Of a DNA stretch of 64,000 nt, positions 21,399 to 30,369 are shown piece after piece. The position numbers and the translations under genes were made by a program. The stretch is from Psychromonas algarum (GTDB lineage Bacteria > Pseudomonadota > Gammaproteobacteria > Enterobacterales > Psychromonadaceae), in the NCBI RefSeq assembly GCF_004376845.1, contig NZ_SNUW01000002.1, positions 372,001 to 436,000 on the forward strand, read 5' to 3'. Each line of letters begins with the position of its first letter. Position 1 is the first letter of the stretch. Under the pieces are notes generated by a model. The model searched no databases. It had not been told where the DNA came from and was given only the letters and a program-made list of their open reading frames with translations.

Positions 21399-21788
21399 AT
21401 GAGTAAACGTAAACCTTATACGCGGGAAATGAAGTCTGACTGGTGGTTAAAAGATCTGTTTTATAGCAAGTATATGCTTCGAGAAGGCAGTAGCATTCTA
21501 ATCACCCTGTATAGCCTTATTCTGGCATGGGGTGTTTTCCGTTTAAGCCAAGGGGAAGTTGCATTTAATGCTTGGATGGAGGCATTACAAAGCCCTCTTT
21601 CGATTATATTACATATAGTGGCGTTAATATTTGCTTTGTACCACAGCATTACTTGGTTTTCATTAGCTCCAAAAGCGCTAGATCTATGGATAAAAGGCAA
21701 GCGAGTAGATGACAAAATAATTGTGACAGGTCATTACGTAGCATTCGCTGTGATCAGTCTATTTTGTTTAGTGAGCATTCTGATATAG
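21399..21788 (+). CDS. frdC: Fumarate reductase membrane anchor C
   Basis: FrdC (129 aa) is a membrane anchor with three hydrophobic helices that, with FrdD, binds menaquinol. The N terminus MSKRKPYTREMKSDWWLKDLFYSKYMLREGS has the family hallmark; conserved residues include the RE of YMLREG and His near the second helix (ALYHSITWF). It lies 42 bp after frdB and 10 bp before frdD. Confidence 0.92.
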   Translation: MSKRKPYTREMKSDWWLKDLFYSKYMLREGSSILITLYSLILAWGVFRLSQGEVAFNAWMEALQSPLSIILHIVALIFALYHSITWFSLAPKALDLWIKGKRVDDKIIVTGHYVAFAVISLFCLVSILI

Positions 21789-21798
21789 GGAGTTAACA

Positions 21799-22212
21799 AT
21801 GAACAATAAACAGATTAAAAATAACGAGATAAATAATAGCTCGACTAAAAAATATAGCAGAAGCCATGAACCTATCTTTTGGGGGTTATTTGGTGCAGGA
21901 GGCATGTTAACTGCTTTTTTTACACCCATAATGATTTTAATAACAGGTTTATTAATTCCACTCGGTATTATTAATGCGGATAATTTAAGTTATCAAAAAA
22001 TATATCAGTTTACTGGTACTTGGTATGGAGCAGCAATTCTCTTTGTATTAGTTGCCCTACCACTTTGGCATACTTTACATCGTATTTTTCACTCATTACA
22101 TGACTTAAGGATCAAACGAGGTCGTGATTGGCAGCAAGTACTTTGTTATGGTTTTGCATTTGCAGTGAGTGTTTTTGTTTTCACTTTATTATTACAAATG
22201 CTAACGCTATAA
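21799..22212 (+). CDS. frdD: Fumarate reductase membrane anchor D
   Basis: FrdD (137 aa) is the second membrane anchor. Features are RSHEPIFWGLFGAGGMLTAF in helix 1, a second helix with ILFVLVALPLWHTLHRIFHSLHDL carrying the conserved His residues, and a final helix. The N-terminal polar extension (about 20 residues) is longer than in E. coli (119 aa). It is the last gene of the operon, followed by a strong bidirectional terminator shared with efp. Confidence 0.92.
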   Translation: MNNKQIKNNEINNSSTKKYSRSHEPIFWGLFGAGGMLTAFFTPIMILITGLLIPLGIINADNLSYQKIYQFTGTWYGAAILFVLVALPLWHTLHRIFHSLHDLRIKRGRDWQQVLCYGFAFAVSVFVFTLLLQMLTL

Positions 22213-22221
22213 CGCTTAAAC

Positions 22222-22250
22222 AAAAAAACCAGCTTCAAAAGCTGGTTTTT
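22222..22250. terminator. Bidirectional terminator between frdD and efp
   Basis: AAAAAACCAGC-ttcaaaa-GCTGGTTTTT has A and T runs on both sides, so it serves both convergent genes. Confidence 0.88.
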
Positions 22251-22274
22251 AATTCAGTATTTAATTCGTCATGG

Positions 22275-22844
22275 TTATTTTTTAACACGTCCAACATATT
22301 CGCCACTACGAGTATCAACTTTAATCACTTCACCAATTTGAATGAATAAAGGAACACGTACAACCGCACCTGTTGATAATGTAGCAGGTTTACCACCCGT
22401 TCCAGCAGTATCACCTTTTAAACCAGGATCTGTTTCAGTCACTTCTAACTCAACAAAGTTAGGTGGCATAACAGCGATAGGGCTATCGTTCCAAGTTGTG
22501 ATAGTACAAATATTTTGCTCTACTAACCACTTGTCCATATCACCTACTGCATTTGCATCAGCTGCGATCTGTTCAAAAGTGTCGTTATCCATAAAGTGAA
22601 AGAATTCACCATCGTTATAAAGATAAGCTAGGTCAAAATCCATTACATCGGCAGATTCAACTGTTTCATTTGATTTGAATGTTTTATCTACCACTTTGCC
22701 TGAAATTAACTTACGGTATTTAACGCGACTAAATGCTTGGCCTTTACCAGGTTTAACATATTCATTTTCCATGATCACACATGGCTCGTTATCGAGCATG
22801 AATTTTAGCCCGCCTTTAAAATCACTGGTACTATATGTTGCCAT
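22275..22844 (-). CDS. efp: Translation elongation factor P
   Basis: EF-P rescues ribosomes stalled at polyproline stretches. The 189-aa product has the family length, three KOW/OB-like domains and the modification loop VKPGKGQAF in which Lys34 is the beta-lysylated residue in E. coli. The modifying enzymes EpmA and EpmB are both encoded nearby, which supports beta-lysylation at this site. It is divergent from epmB with only 29 bp between the starts, so the two promoters must overlap or enter coding sequence. Confidence 0.96.
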   Translation of the reverse strand: MATYSTSDFKGGLKFMLDNEPCVIMENEYVKPGKGQAFSRVKYRKLISGKVVDKTFKSNETVESADVMDFDLAYLYNDGEFFHFMDNDTFEQIAADANAVGDMDKWLVEQNICTITTWNDSPIAVMPPNFVELEVTETDPGLKGDTAGTGGKPATLSTGAVVRVPLFIQIGEVIKVDTRSGEYVGRVKK

Positions 22845-22873
22845 TATAACCTCTATTACTAAACTGATAAAAA

Positions 22874-23890
22874 ATGCCTGAAATAATTAACGTGAATAAT
22901 ACCGCTGACTTGCCAACATGGCAAAAGGAACTCGCAGAAGCAGTGAAAAATCCACTGCAACTGTTAGAAATATTGGAGATTGAGCAACAAAATGGCCTAA
23001 TTAGTCAACTTGCTCGCAAACAATTCCCTATGTTAGTCCCTTTGCCCTTTATTAAAAAAATGCAAAAAGGCAATATTAATGATCCTTTATTAAAACAAGT
23101 ATTGCCAATCCTTGATGAAGAATTAATAATAAGTGGTTACACTACAGATCCATTAGTGGAACAAAATAATCAGCAAAAAGGTTTATTACACAAATACAAA
23201 AGCCGAGTTTTAATCATTTTAAAAACAGGCTGTGCAGTGAATTGTCGATATTGCTTCAGACGCCATTTCCCTTACGCTGAAAACAGCGTGAACAAATCAC
23301 AAATTGTTGAAATTATCAGTTACATACAAAATACCCCTGACGTAAATGAAGTTATTTTAAGCGGTGGCGATCCATTAATGTGTAAAGATAAACAGCTTTT
23401 TGAATTAATCACGCAACTTGAGGCTTTACCACAATTAACTCGTTTGAGAATTCATACACGTTTACCCGTTGTTATTCCTTCACGTATTACTCCCGATTTA
23501 GTAGCGCGTTTACAGCAAAGCCGCTTTAAAATTGTATTAGTGTTACACATTAATCATGCACAAGAAGTTGATCAAGATTTTGCACAAGCAATGCAACTTT
23601 GCCATCAAGCAGGTATTCAGTTATTAAATCAAAGTGTTTTATTAAAAGGGGTAAATAATGATGTCAAATCACTTGTAGAACTGAGTGAAGCGTTATTCTC
23701 AGTTAACGTCCTGCCTTATTACCTATTTTTACTTGATAAAGTGCAAGGTGCCGCTCATTTTGATATTGCAGAAAAACAAGCACAGCAATTACATCAACAA
23801 ATGCAAATCGAGTTACCGGGCTATTTAGTGCCACGTTTAAGCAGAGAAATTGCAGGTCAACAAAGTAAAACCTTAATACATTCGTTATAA
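22874..23890 (+). CDS. epmB: Lysine 2,3-aminomutase-like EpmB
   Basis: EpmB (YjeK) is a radical SAM, PLP-dependent enzyme that makes (R)-beta-lysine for EpmA to attach to EF-P. The 338-aa product shows the radical SAM motif CAVNCRYC (Cys120, Cys124, Cys127) followed by FRRHFPY, and the glycine-rich SGGDPL SAM loop. It is shorter than catabolic lysine aminomutases (about 410 aa), as expected for EpmB. It is divergent from efp. Confidence 0.94.
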   Translation: MPEIINVNNTADLPTWQKELAEAVKNPLQLLEILEIEQQNGLISQLARKQFPMLVPLPFIKKMQKGNINDPLLKQVLPILDEELIISGYTTDPLVEQNNQQKGLLHKYKSRVLIILKTGCAVNCRYCFRRHFPYAENSVNKSQIVEIISYIQNTPDVNEVILSGGDPLMCKDKQLFELITQLEALPQLTRLRIHTRLPVVIPSRITPDLVARLQQSRFKIVLVLHINHAQEVDQDFAQAMQLCHQAGIQLLNQSVLLKGVNNDVKSLVELSEALFSVNVLPYYLFLLDKVQGAAHFDIAEKQAQQLHQQMQIELPGYLVPRLSREIAGQQSKTLIHSL

Positions 23891-23930
23891 TGTTGAAAAA
23901 CTCAATGACTAAATTGCACAGGAGAAGAGC

Positions 23931-24251
23931 ATGAGCAAAGAAAGCGTGCAAGCACAGCTTCAAGAAAACATTAAAATTATTTATCACCGAGCAGTAGATG
24001 CTGACCAAGCGTTAGCTGAATTACGTAAACAAAAGACTGCTGGCTTCGCTCATATTTTTGCAGATGATACGCCATTCACTAAACATGCTGATACTTTCTT
24101 GCCTTATGTAGAAGAATTAGCTGCTGATTTACAGGCGATTCAAACAGATACAGAAGAGCATTATATGGAGCAATTACCTGCTATCGTGGTTAAAATTGAA
24201 TTGTTATTTAAAACATTAAATGCCTTTAAAGAGAATTTAAAAGCCAAATAA
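23931..24251 (+). CDS. Hypothetical protein downstream of epmB
   Basis: A 106-aa soluble helical protein with AGGAGAAG seven bases before the ATG, 40 bp after epmB, probably co-transcribed. The sequence (ENIKIIYHRAVDADQALAEL ... LLFKTLNAFKENLKAK) is acidic in the middle and shows no motif I can name. The good ribosome-binding site and position support a real gene; its function is unknown. Confidence 0.7.
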   Translation: MSKESVQAQLQENIKIIYHRAVDADQALAELRKQKTAGFAHIFADDTPFTKHADTFLPYVEELAADLQAIQTDTEEHYMEQLPAIVVKIELLFKTLNAFKENLKAK

Positions 24252-24283
24252 CCTTAATATGACATAATACTAAATTCCCCAAT

Positions 24284-24329
24284 AGTTAAGTTATTAATTA
24301 CTTCAAGAATTAATAACTTAACTTATTTT
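24284..24329 (+). terminator. AT-rich hairpin after the epmB unit
   Basis: Perfect 16-bp arms (AGTTAAGTTATTAATT and its complement) around an 8-nt loop, followed by TATTTT. Low GC makes it a weak terminator, but it is in the right place. Confidence 0.5.
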
Positions 24330-24556
24330 AAAATCCATGTCTGAGTAACCACTCAAAAAATCCAACCTTTAAAATAACCTATTTAAAGTCAAAAAAAGAT
24401 TACAAAACCAATAATTTACCCTCTCCGCTAGCAATGGTCTTTATAAACATAAGAAAAATACCGGTGAATTTGATATCATCCTGCGCTTATTCATTTCTTC
24501 CACTGCGTTTTAATAACTTAAACGGACTCGGCGCAATCATTCAACAAGGTAACTTT

Positions 24557-25969
24557 ATGCAATCGCTGCTTAATGCAATTAATGGTTTGTTATGGGGACA
24601 AGTCCTCGTATATTTACTTATCGGCACGGGAGTTTATTTCACAGTAAGATTGGGTTTTATCCAATTCCGTCATTTTTTCCATACTTTTACTGTCATGAGA
24701 GGCAGCCGTAAATCAGATAAAGAAGGTATTTCTTCTTTCCAAGCTCTTTCTACTAGTTTAGCCGCTCGTGTTGGTACGGGTAACTTAGCAGGTGTTGCAA
24801 TCGCTATTACAGTAGGTGGCGCAGGTGCTATTTTCTGGATGTGGTTAATTGCACTATTAGGTATGGCAACAAGTTTTGCTGAAAGTACCTTAGCTCAAGC
24901 TTATAAAGTACATGATAAAGATGGTAATTTCCGTGGTGGTCCAGCTTATTATATGGAACGAGGCTTAAATGCACGTTGGATGGGTAGCTTATTTGCTATC
25001 TTCTTAATCATTGCATTTGGTTTAGTCTTTAATGCAGTTCAAGCAAACTCAATTACAGCCGCTTTACATGAATCATTTAAATTCGATAAATTAACCGTTG
25101 GCATTATATTAGCTATTATCTCTGGTGCTGTTATTTTTACAGGTATTCGAGGTATTGCTAAAGTAGCTGAAAAAATTGTTCCTGCAATGGCACTCATTTA
25201 TTTATCAATTGCTTTATACGTTGTTGTTATCAACGTAACAGAAATACCTGCAATTTTAAAAATAATCTTTGATTCAGCCTTTGGTTGGCAAGAAGCGGCA
25301 GGTGGTGCTTTTGGTGCAATGGTTATGACTGGTGTTCAACGTGGTTTATTTTCCAATGAAGCAGGTATGGGTAGTGCTGCAAATGCAGCAGCAACTGCAT
25401 CACCTTATCCTGCACATCCTGCATCACAAGGTTATGTACAAATGTTAGGTGTTTTCATTGATACCATCGTTATTTGTACTGCAACAGCATCTATTATTCT
25501 ATTATCAGGTGGAGTTGAATCATTCTCAGGAATGGGCGGGGTTGAAATAACACAACGTGCACTGGACATTCAAGTAGGTGATTGGGGTGGTTCATTTGTT
25601 GCTATTGCATTACTGTTTTTTGCCTTTACTTCAATTATCGCAAACTACTCTTATGCAGAAACAAACCTTGTATTTTTACAGCATAAAAATACACGTGGAG
25701 TGATGATTTTACGTATTGCAGTACTAGGTATGATTCTATTTGGAGCGACACAAAGTAACACTGTTATTTGGTCATTAGCTGATGTATCAATGGGACTAAT
25801 GGCACTAGTCAATCTCATTGCTATTTTATTACTATCAAATGAGGTTATAAAACTGGCTAAAGATTATAATCAGCAACTTAATGCAGGAAAATCACCTACT
25901 TTTGACCGTACTAAACTACCTGAGTTAGATAAAAAAATCGAACCGGGTATTTGGGAAGTTAAAAAATAA
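24557..25969 (+). CDS. AGCS-family sodium/alanine(glycine) symporter
   Basis: An inner-membrane amino-acid carrier of the alanine/glycine:cation symporter family (AlsT/DagA type), expected to import alanine or glycine with sodium. The 470-aa product contains the family blocks GTGNLAGVAIAI and AIFWMWLIALLGMATSFAES, the segment GGPAYYMERGL and AMVMTGVQRGLFSNEAGMGSA. I chose ATG 24557, where the first membrane helix begins 10 residues in; an upstream ORF start at 24434 would add 41 unlike residues. It is monocistronic. Substrate is inferred from the family only. Confidence 0.88.
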   Translation: MQSLLNAINGLLWGQVLVYLLIGTGVYFTVRLGFIQFRHFFHTFTVMRGSRKSDKEGISSFQALSTSLAARVGTGNLAGVAIAITVGGAGAIFWMWLIALLGMATSFAESTLAQAYKVHDKDGNFRGGPAYYMERGLNARWMGSLFAIFLIIAFGLVFNAVQANSITAALHESFKFDKLTVGIILAIISGAVIFTGIRGIAKVAEKIVPAMALIYLSIALYVVVINVTEIPAILKIIFDSAFGWQEAAGGAFGAMVMTGVQRGLFSNEAGMGSAANAAATASPYPAHPASQGYVQMLGVFIDTIVICTATASIILLSGGVESFSGMGGVEITQRALDIQVGDWGGSFVAIALLFFAFTSIIANYSYAETNLVFLQHKNTRGVMILRIAVLGMILFGATQSNTVIWSLADVSMGLMALVNLIAILLLSNEVIKLAKDYNQQLNAGKSPTFDRTKLPELDKKIEPGIWEVKK

Positions 25970-25997
25970 TTAACACATTATTTTTTAAGCAATAACT

Positions 25998-26038
25998 ATT
26001 ATTGTACTTATTATCCTAATCGAGATAAGTACAATAAT
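25998..26038. repeat. Stem-loop downstream of the AGCS symporter gene
   Basis: Perfect 14-bp arms (ATTATTGTACTTAT / ATAAGTACAATAAT) with a 13-nt loop. No T run follows, so it is either a weak terminator or an mRNA 3'-end stabiliser. Confidence 0.5.
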
Positions 26039-26196
26039 CCTATCACTCCCTCCCCCTCACCTTTTCTCTACGATTTACACAATTAACCCCTATAAAAAGT
26101 GAATAAATAGAATAAAAATTGATATATTTGATCACTAACACTAAAACATGTAATGCTTTTTTATACACTCAAAGAAAATAGACTCAGGGAGAGAAA

Positions 26197-26574
26197 ATGT
26201 ATCCAAATCTGAAAGACATCGGTATTAAGAATCCAGAAGATATCCAACGTTATTCTTTACGTCAGGAAGGCGACAAAGATATTTTAAAAGTCTATTTCCG
26301 CAAAAATAGTCGGATGTTAATCGCACGCAGTAGTAAATTTAAATTTCAGCGACAAATGAAAAAAGTAAGTGGAGGACAAAATACTGACAAATTTACACAT
26401 TTATCAGAAATTAATCCGACCTTGCATAAAATAATCAAAGAGCTAGATAGTCTAAGCTTGCACGTTAGTACAGAAAAAGAGCTTAAAGAACAAATATTAT
26501 CTGACTTAAAACATCTACAACTTGTAGTCGATAGTAAAATTAAAGAATTAGAAGATAAATTAGAAAAACTCTAA
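26197..26574 (+). CDS. yaeH: UPF0325/DUF3461 family protein YaeH
   Basis: A 125-aa conserved protein of unknown function. The opening MYPNLKDIGIKNPEDIQRYS and the following LRQEGDKDILKVYFRK track E. coli YaeH closely, as does the C-terminal helix (LKHLQLVVDSKIKELEDKLEKL). GGGAGAGAAA lies before the ATG. It is monocistronic; the region after it contains an AT-rich stem (AATAAACAG ... CTGTTTATT, 26601-26643) that may end the transcript. Confidence 0.9.
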   Translation: MYPNLKDIGIKNPEDIQRYSLRQEGDKDILKVYFRKNSRMLIARSSKFKFQRQMKKVSGGQNTDKFTHLSEINPTLHKIIKELDSLSLHVSTEKELKEQILSDLKHLQLVVDSKIKELEDKLEKL

Positions 26575-26999
26575 AAAATTATTTGCTAAATATAATAAAC
26601 AGTAAACAAAGTCATTTTTTATTTTACTTTTTTGCTGTTTATTTGCCCTCAAAAATCATAAAAAATAACTATCAAGCAAATTCATCACTGCTGTTTATTT
26701 AACCTATTATTGACCTTACTCAATAACTCGTGAAAGACTACTCAAATTGCCCCTTCCCTATTTCCATGATCTTGTATTTAAGTAATACAAATGATATAAA
26801 ACACGCACCGATAGGGCTCAAAGAGTCATGCCCTGCCAAGACAGCCAATGATAAGTTTTATAAAAACACAATAAGCCCTAAATGGATAATACCTTTAGGC
26901 TAAATTATTGCAGCTGGATATTAATTTCAACGCTCTAGAGAGGGATGATTTCTCAAGGGTAAAGTACAAATTTATTAACTCCAAAATTAGAGGTATTAA
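26575..26999. other. Upstream region of the oligoalginate lyase gene
   Basis: 425 bp without a gene. It holds an AT-rich stem after yaeH, a stem-loop AGCCCTAAA ... TTTAGGCT at 26874-26901, and the ribosome-binding site GAGGTATTAA before the lyase ATG. The length suggests a regulated promoter with a 5' leader, but no operator could be identified. Confidence 0.5.
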
Positions 27000-29078
27000 A
27001 TGTCTAACAAGTCTTTTGACGCAATCAAAGCGATCAAATTAGAAAACGACAAATCTGCTGGTAATCTACTTGATGTGATGCCTGTTAAAGTCGAAAAAAC
27101 TAAGATTGATCTTTCTTTCCTTGACAACTTAAGCGTTGAACACCCTCGCCTATTAGTTCAAAGCAAAGATCTTCCTGCATTCAAAGCTAATCTAAAAAAT
27201 GATGCTGGCTACTGTAAATTTGATGCATTCATGAACAACTCTACAAACAAGTTCTTGGATACAACACCTTACGCAGAACCAAAAGCTTACCCAGAAGAAA
27301 CGGTTGGTAAAGCTTCATTATGGCGTCCTTACTGGCGTCAAATGTACGTTAGCTGCCAAGAAGCATTCAATGCTACACGTAACCTATCAATCGCTGGTAT
27401 CGTATTAGAAGATGATGCGATCATCGCTAAAGCAAAAGCATGGACATTACAACTAGCTTCTTACGATCCAGAAGGCGTAACGTCTCGTGGTTATAACGAT
27501 GAAGCAGCTTTCCGTGTTATTGCAGCAATGGCTTGGGGCTTCGATTGGCTACATGCTTACTTCTCTGATGAAGAGCGTGAAACAGTTAAACAAGCATTGA
27601 TCGTTCGTTTAGAAGAAATCATGCACCACTTACAAGTAACAGTTGACCTACTAGCTAACCCGCTAAACAGTCACGGTGTACGTTCAATTTCTTCAGCTGT
27701 TATTCCAACTTGTATCGCACTTTACAATGAATATCCTAAAGCACGTGAATACATCGAATACGGTATCGAATACTATGCAACTCATTACCCACCATGGGGC
27801 GGTAAAGACGGTGCATGGGCTGAAGGTCCAGATTACTGGAACACACAAATGGCATTCTTAGGTGAGTCTTTTGATCTATTAAAAAGCTACACATCTATCG
27901 ACATGTTCAACAAAGAATTCTACAAAAACACAGGTGACTTCATTCTGTACTGTATGCCAGTACATTCTAAGCGCGCAAGTTTCTGTGACCAATCAAGTAT
28001 TGGTGACTTCCCAGGTCTTAAACTAGCTTACAACATCAAACATTTTGCTGGTGTAAACAACAAACCTGAGTACATTTGGTACTACAACCAATTAAAAGCA
28101 CGTGATACTGAAGCACATACAAAATTCTACAACTTCGGTTGGTGGGACTTTGGTTACGACGATCTACGTTTTGATTACCTATGGAACGATATGCCTGAAG
28201 TTGTGCCTTCTAACAAGCCACTACTTAAAGTATTCCCAATCACAGGTTGGGCAGCATTCCACAGCAACATGACAAACCGTGAAGAGCACATCCACATGGT
28301 TTACAAATGTAGCCCGTTTGGTTCTATCAGTCATTCACATGGCGACCAAAATGCATACACATTACATGCATTTGGCGATACGTTAGCGGCTATCACTGGT
28401 TACTACGGTGGTTTCGGTGTTGACATGCACATTAAATGGCGTCGTCGTACTTTCTCTAAAAACCTTCCATTATTTAATGGCAAAGGTCAATATGCAGAAA
28501 ATACAACAACTAAATTCGAAGGCGTTCACCAAGATCGTTACTGTGTTGAAGCTGGTGGTCAAATTACTGATTACGATACAGAGTCTGACGTGTTATTTGT
28601 TGAAGGTGATGCATCAACTTCATACCAATTCCACAACCCAGATCTTGAATCTTACAAACGTAAAATCTGGTTTGCTAAAGGTAAAGTATTCGTAATGCGT
28701 GATACAGCGACATTAAAATCTGAGCAAGATTTAACGTGGTTATTACACACTACATTCAAAACTGAAACAGCAGCTGAGTCTTTCCAAATAATCGGTGACA
28801 ACGCGCTATTAGACGTTACATTCATTAACGATAGCAAAAAAGATCTTCTATCAATTGAAAACGTTGAAGGTTTTGGTGAAGTTGACCCAGCTGAATATGC
28901 TGATTTAGAAGTTCATCGTCATGTTGAAGCTAAATTCAAAGCGAAAAAAGACCACGATATCCTAACATTATTAGTACCAAGCAAAATCAATGGTCCTAAA
29001 ACTGAAGTTAGCCACAAATTAGTAGGCAACACTTTAGAGTTAACTATCGATGGTGAAGTAGTAACTATCGAGCTTTAA
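27000..29078 (+). CDS. PL15-type oligoalginate lyase (heparinase II/III fold), cytoplasmic
   Basis: This 692-aa protein has an N-terminal DUF4962-like helical toroid (HPRLLVQSKDLPAFKANL, then WGGKDGAWAEGPDYW) and a C-terminal heparinase II/III-like beta domain (SISHSHGDQNAYTLHAFGD). Candidate catalytic residues are His225, Arg228, Tyr279 and His445. Their offsets (+3, +54, +220) equal those I recall for Agrobacterium exo-oligoalginate lyase Atu3025 (His311, Arg314, Tyr365, His531), the PL15 reference. There is no signal peptide, so it should act in the cytoplasm on imported oligosaccharides, releasing unsaturated uronate. Codon use is strongly biased (AAC, TAC, GAA, CGT), suggesting high expression. 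Two hexuronate-type transporters lie downstream. Another uronic-acid substrate cannot be excluded. Confidence 0.8.
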   Translation: MSNKSFDAIKAIKLENDKSAGNLLDVMPVKVEKTKIDLSFLDNLSVEHPRLLVQSKDLPAFKANLKNDAGYCKFDAFMNNSTNKFLDTTPYAEPKAYPEETVGKASLWRPYWRQMYVSCQEAFNATRNLSIAGIVLEDDAIIAKAKAWTLQLASYDPEGVTSRGYNDEAAFRVIAAMAWGFDWLHAYFSDEERETVKQALIVRLEEIMHHLQVTVDLLANPLNSHGVRSISSAVIPTCIALYNEYPKAREYIEYGIEYYATHYPPWGGKDGAWAEGPDYWNTQMAFLGESFDLLKSYTSIDMFNKEFYKNTGDFILYCMPVHSKRASFCDQSSIGDFPGLKLAYNIKHFAGVNNKPEYIWYYNQLKARDTEAHTKFYNFGWWDFGYDDLRFDYLWNDMPEVVPSNKPLLKVFPITGWAAFHSNMTNREEHIHMVYKCSPFGSISHSHGDQNAYTLHAFGDTLAAITGYYGGFGVDMHIKWRRRTFSKNLPLFNGKGQYAENTTTKFEGVHQDRYCVEAGGQITDYDTESDVLFVEGDASTSYQFHNPDLESYKRKIWFAKGKVFVMRDTATLKSEQDLTWLLHTTFKTETAAESFQIIGDNALLDVTFINDSKKDLLSIENVEGFGEVDPAEYADLEVHRHVEAKFKAKKDHDILTLLVPSKINGPKTEVSHKLVGNTLELTIDGEVVTIEL

Positions 29079-29112
29079 TCTTAACTTTATAAGTTAACAA
29101 TTTAAGCTTAAT

Positions 29113-29148
29113 AAAAGGCCGCCTATAGCAATATAGGCGGTCTTTTTG
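29113..29148 (+). terminator. Terminator of the oligoalginate lyase gene
   Basis: AAAAGGCCGCCTATA and TATAGGCGGTCTTTTT form a long stem (one G-U pair) with a GCAA tetraloop and T5. Confidence 0.9.
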
Positions 29149-29159
29149 TTTGCTGCTTT

Positions 29160-29178
29160 GGGCGCAGGATCCATCCTG
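29160..29178 (-). repeat. REP-like hairpin repeat, copy A
   Basis: CAGGAT-cc-ATCCTG preceded by GGGCG; on the minus strand it reads CAGGATGGATCCTGCGCCC, matching the dispersed repeat found also at 30234, 30311, 52122, 59991 and 61475. Confidence 0.7.
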
Positions 29179-29242
29179 TAATGGTCAATAATACCAATTC
29201 CAATAATTTTGTGATCTAATATAACCTCATAAAGGAGCTATT

Positions 29243-30007
29243 ATGGTTCATCATTTCATTAGATTAATTACATCGACATCAAAGCATATGTAATTGATAA
29301 CGCAGTAAAAAAGAAGTTGGCCGTTTACAAGCGAAGGATATAAAAGAATATATCGAAACTAACTTCAACGTCACTTATCAAAAAAGTAATATCTATCACT
29401 TACTACATGAACTAAACCTCAGTTAGATAACAACACGCTCAATGCATCCTAAACAATCAATTGAGGCGCAAGAAGCTTTTAAAAAAATTCCAAATAGAAA
29501 CGATCCTTAAGATCCCTGGGCATGTCAGTCTAGATAACGTCAATGTATGGTTTCAAGATGAAGCAAGGTTTGGACAGCGTAATACGACAACGCGAATTTG
29601 GGCAGAAAAAGACTCAAGACCAAGAGTCGTTCAGCAACAACCATTTCAATACGCTTACCTTTTTGCTGCCGTTGGTGTGAATACAGGGCAAACAGAAGCA
29701 ATTGTTGCACCTGTTAGTAATATGGAAGTAATGACAAAGCATCTTCAATTGATTTCAGACGCTACGCCAAAGGGTAAACATTCATTCAGTGATCATTATG
29801 GCTCAGGCCAGTTGGCATTAAGCTTATTTAGAGGAGCAGTTTGATAACATCTCGATAATTCATCTTCTCCCATACTCACCAGAGCTTGATCCGATTGAAC
29901 AAGTATGGAGTTGGTTACGTCAGAATGAAATAGCGAATTGGTATTTTAAAGACTATAACGAGATAGTTGATAAATGTTGTATCGACCCTGTAAATCATTC
30001 TGTGTAA
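29243..30007 (+). pseudogene. Decayed IS630-family transposase
   Basis: Fragments of an IS630-type transposase lie in shifting frames. First comes an HTH/linker part (DIKEYIETNFNVTYQKSNIY then HLLHELNLS), then a stop in place of the usual Trp, then RSMHPKQSIEAQEAFKK. After a frameshift comes VWFQDEARFGQRNTTTRIWAEKD, which carries the first DDE Asp, and finally SIIHLLPYSPELDPIEQVWSW with the last catalytic Glu. The middle block with the second Asp is deleted or scrambled near 29780-29830. It is inactive. Terminal inverted repeats were not identified. Confidence 0.8.
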
Positions 30008-30016
30008 CTGCGGTTT

Positions 30017-30233
30017 TTAAACGTAGTCTTTAAGACGGTCTTCGAACGCTATCATAAAGCGATTCAAGGTCGTTTTCCAATTTCTTATCTACATCGTCCA
30101 TTTCTTTGATGCATCCATGATAGCAAGATAAACCACCTTTTTGGCCGACTCATCCGTTGGGAACACCTTACGTTTCTTGATAGCTTTACGTATTACACTG
30201 TTCAATGACTCAATCGCATTGGTCGTATATATC
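30017..30233 (-). pseudogene. 3' remnant of an IS256-family transposase
   Basis: The minus strand encodes IYTTNAIESLNSVIRKAIKK, then VFPTDESAKKVVYLAIM and KKWTM, a stop, then IRNWKTTLNRFMIAFEDRL and KDYV-stop. This is the C-terminal end of an IS256 (MULE-like) transposase with a nonsense codon where Pro is expected. The upstream three quarters of the gene are missing: the reading frame runs straight into REP copy B at 30234. It abuts the IS630 remnant. Confidence 0.82.
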
Positions 30234-30268
30234 GGCAGGATAAATCCTGCGCCCCAATGTTCCACATC
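30234..30268 (+). repeat. REP-like hairpin repeat, copy B
   Basis: GGCAGGAT-aa-ATCCTGC followed by the conserved tail GCCCCAATGTTCCACAT. Its edge coincides with the break in the IS256 transposase remnant. Confidence 0.8.
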
Positions 30269-30310
30269 CAAATAGTAATTAGTATCGTTTTTAAATGATA
30301 TTTAGCATTC

Positions 30311-30347
30311 TGGCAAGATCAATCCTGCGTCCCAATGATCCACATTG
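30311..30347 (+). repeat. REP-like hairpin repeat, copy C
   Basis: TGGCAAGATCAATCCTGC with the tail GTCCCAATGATCCACATTG. The hairpin has one mismatch. It lies 43 bp after copy B in the same orientation. Confidence 0.75.
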
Positions 30348-30369
30348 TTGCTGTAACTAGCCAAAAGAT

